A DNA stretch of 64,000 nt from Burkholderiaceae bacterium (GTDB lineage Bacteria; Pseudomonadota; Gammaproteobacteria; Burkholderiales; Burkholderiaceae_C): the NCBI GenBank assembly GCA_024235855.1, contig JACKLN010000001.1:124001-188000 (forward strand). The letters are read 5' to 3'. Below are positions 63,397 to 64,000 of this stretch, in pieces; the stretch's first letter is position 1, and the number at the start of each line of letters is the position of its first letter. The translations under genes and the position numbers were made by a program. The notes beneath the pieces were generated by a model. The model was not told where the DNA came from and did no database searches. It saw only the letters and a program-made list of their open reading frames with translations.

Positions 63397-64000
63397 TCAC
63401 CGCACTTCGGCCCGCACCACCAGCGCCAGGCCCGCCAGCACGGCCACCAGCCCGGCCACGGCCATCCCGCCCGGCCGCTCCCCCACCACCACGACCGCCA
63501 GCCCGAAGGCCGTGACCGGCTCGAACAGCGCCAGCGACACCCCGGTGGCGCCGCTGATGTGGCGCAGGCCGTGGCTGAACAGCAGGTAGGCCACGCCGGT
63601 GCTGGCCACGCCCAGCCAGGCCACGACCAGCAGGTCGCGCGTGCCGATAGACGGCACGCCGGCCATGGCCAGCGCCGCCGGCACGGCCAGCAGGGCCGCC
63701 AGCGTGAAGACTGCGCCGGTGACGCGGCCCGGCTCGGCGCGCGCCACCAGACCATGGTTGAGCAGCGCGAAGGCGGCGTACGACAGCCCGGCGGCCAGGC
63801 AGGCCAGCACGCCGCCCAGCGAGACCGAGGCCGTGCGTGCGCCTTCGCCCACCAGCAGCACGCCGCCGGCGACCGCCAGCACCGTGCCCAACCACCACAC
63901 CCCGGTCGGCGCCCGCCGCGCGAAAACGCCTTGCAGCAACCCGCCCCACAGCGGGCCGCTGCCGATGGCCAGCGCCGTGCCCACGGCCACACCGAGCGCG
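63397..64000 (-). CDS. EamA/DMT-family transporter (5' partial)
   Basis: About 200 residues of a multi-pass transporter whose frame is open at the window end, so the N-terminal part lies outside. Visible helices include VWWLGTVLAVAGGVLLVGEG, LAAGLSYAAFALLNHGLVA, LLVVAWLGVASTGVAYLLF and VTAFGLAVVVVGERPGGMAV. The typical EamA end (LVAVLAGLALVVRAEVR) is present. Substrate unknown. It converges on no gene but shares the short region with the divergent formate dehydrogenase promoter. Confidence 0.82.
   Translation of the reverse strand, partial: ALGVAVGTALAIGSGPLWGGLLQGVFARRAPTGVWWLGTVLAVAGGVLLVGEGARTASVSLGGVLACLAAGLSYAAFALLNHGLVARAEPGRVTGAVFTLAALLAVPAALAMAGVPSIGTRDLLVVAWLGVASTGVAYLLFSHGLRHISGATGVSLALFEPVTAFGLAVVVVGERPGGMAVAGLVAVLAGLALVVRAEVR

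Overview
This 64 kb window is chromosomal DNA of about 70% GC, densely packed with genes and without rRNA, tRNA, phage, IS or CRISPR. Gene content and order (hpf-ptsN-hprK, leuS-lptE-holA, pstSCAB-phoU-phoB-phoR, pgpA next to thiL, an AlgP-like histone H1 protein, a rhombosortase, a LitR-type MerR regulator) suggest a betaproteobacterium of the order Burkholderiales, most likely the Rubrivivax/Leptothrix/Methylibium branch. The placement is inference from gene content, not from a marker-gene tree.

Layout. 1-1577: tail of a PAS/degenerate-GGDEF protein and murU. 1578-12353: a Pho regulon on the minus strand (phoX, an extra PhoB-like regulator, pstS-pstC-pstA-pstB-phoU-phoB-phoR), with three Pho boxes made of CTGTCAC-like repeats in 11-bp phase. 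Four of these genes (pstC, pstS, the extra regulator, phoX) together carry about sixteen single-base frameshifts in 5.2 kb; the rest of the window has none that I can find. 12364-26835: housekeeping and metabolic genes (aldo/keto reductase, thiol-disulfide protein, UbiH-like monooxygenase, nitrilase-type amidase, YhdP, GlnE, rhombosortase, EamA transporter, GST). 25894-34253: a CarH/LitR-type B12 photoreceptor-repressor facing a tightly overlapped eight-gene operon (FAD oxidoreductase, DUF1365, cyclopropane-fatty-acid-synthase-like methyltransferase, chalcone-isomerase-like protein, MFS carrier, DUF3833 lipoprotein, SDR, SnoaL-like protein). This looks like a light or photo-oxidative membrane-lipid remodelling cassette. 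34282-40340: TonB-like small protein, CorA, an unknown membrane-anchored protein, a DsbA-family protein and an amidohydrolase/small secreted protein/MauG-type dihaem peroxidase operon. 40464-49756: hpf, ptsN, hprK, fur, bamE, dapB, exbB, exbD, leuS, lptE, holA. 49779-58828: GhrA-like reductase, a solute-binding protein coupled to a GGDEF/EAL protein, pncC, pgpA, thiL, an H1-like protein, a hybrid histidine kinase and a SUI1 protein. 58842-63340: NAD-dependent formate dehydrogenase with a fused diaphorase subunit. 63397-64000: truncated EamA transporter.

How it works together. PhoR/PhoB with PhoU gate the high-affinity phosphate ABC transporter and, through the Pho boxes, the secreted phosphatase PhoX. 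LitR probably represses the lipid operon in the dark. The nitrogen-PTS IIA protein, HPr kinase and HPF form the usual carbon/nitrogen and stationary-phase control block. Three multidomain signalling proteins (PAS protein, GGDEF/EAL, hybrid kinase) add sensory capacity.
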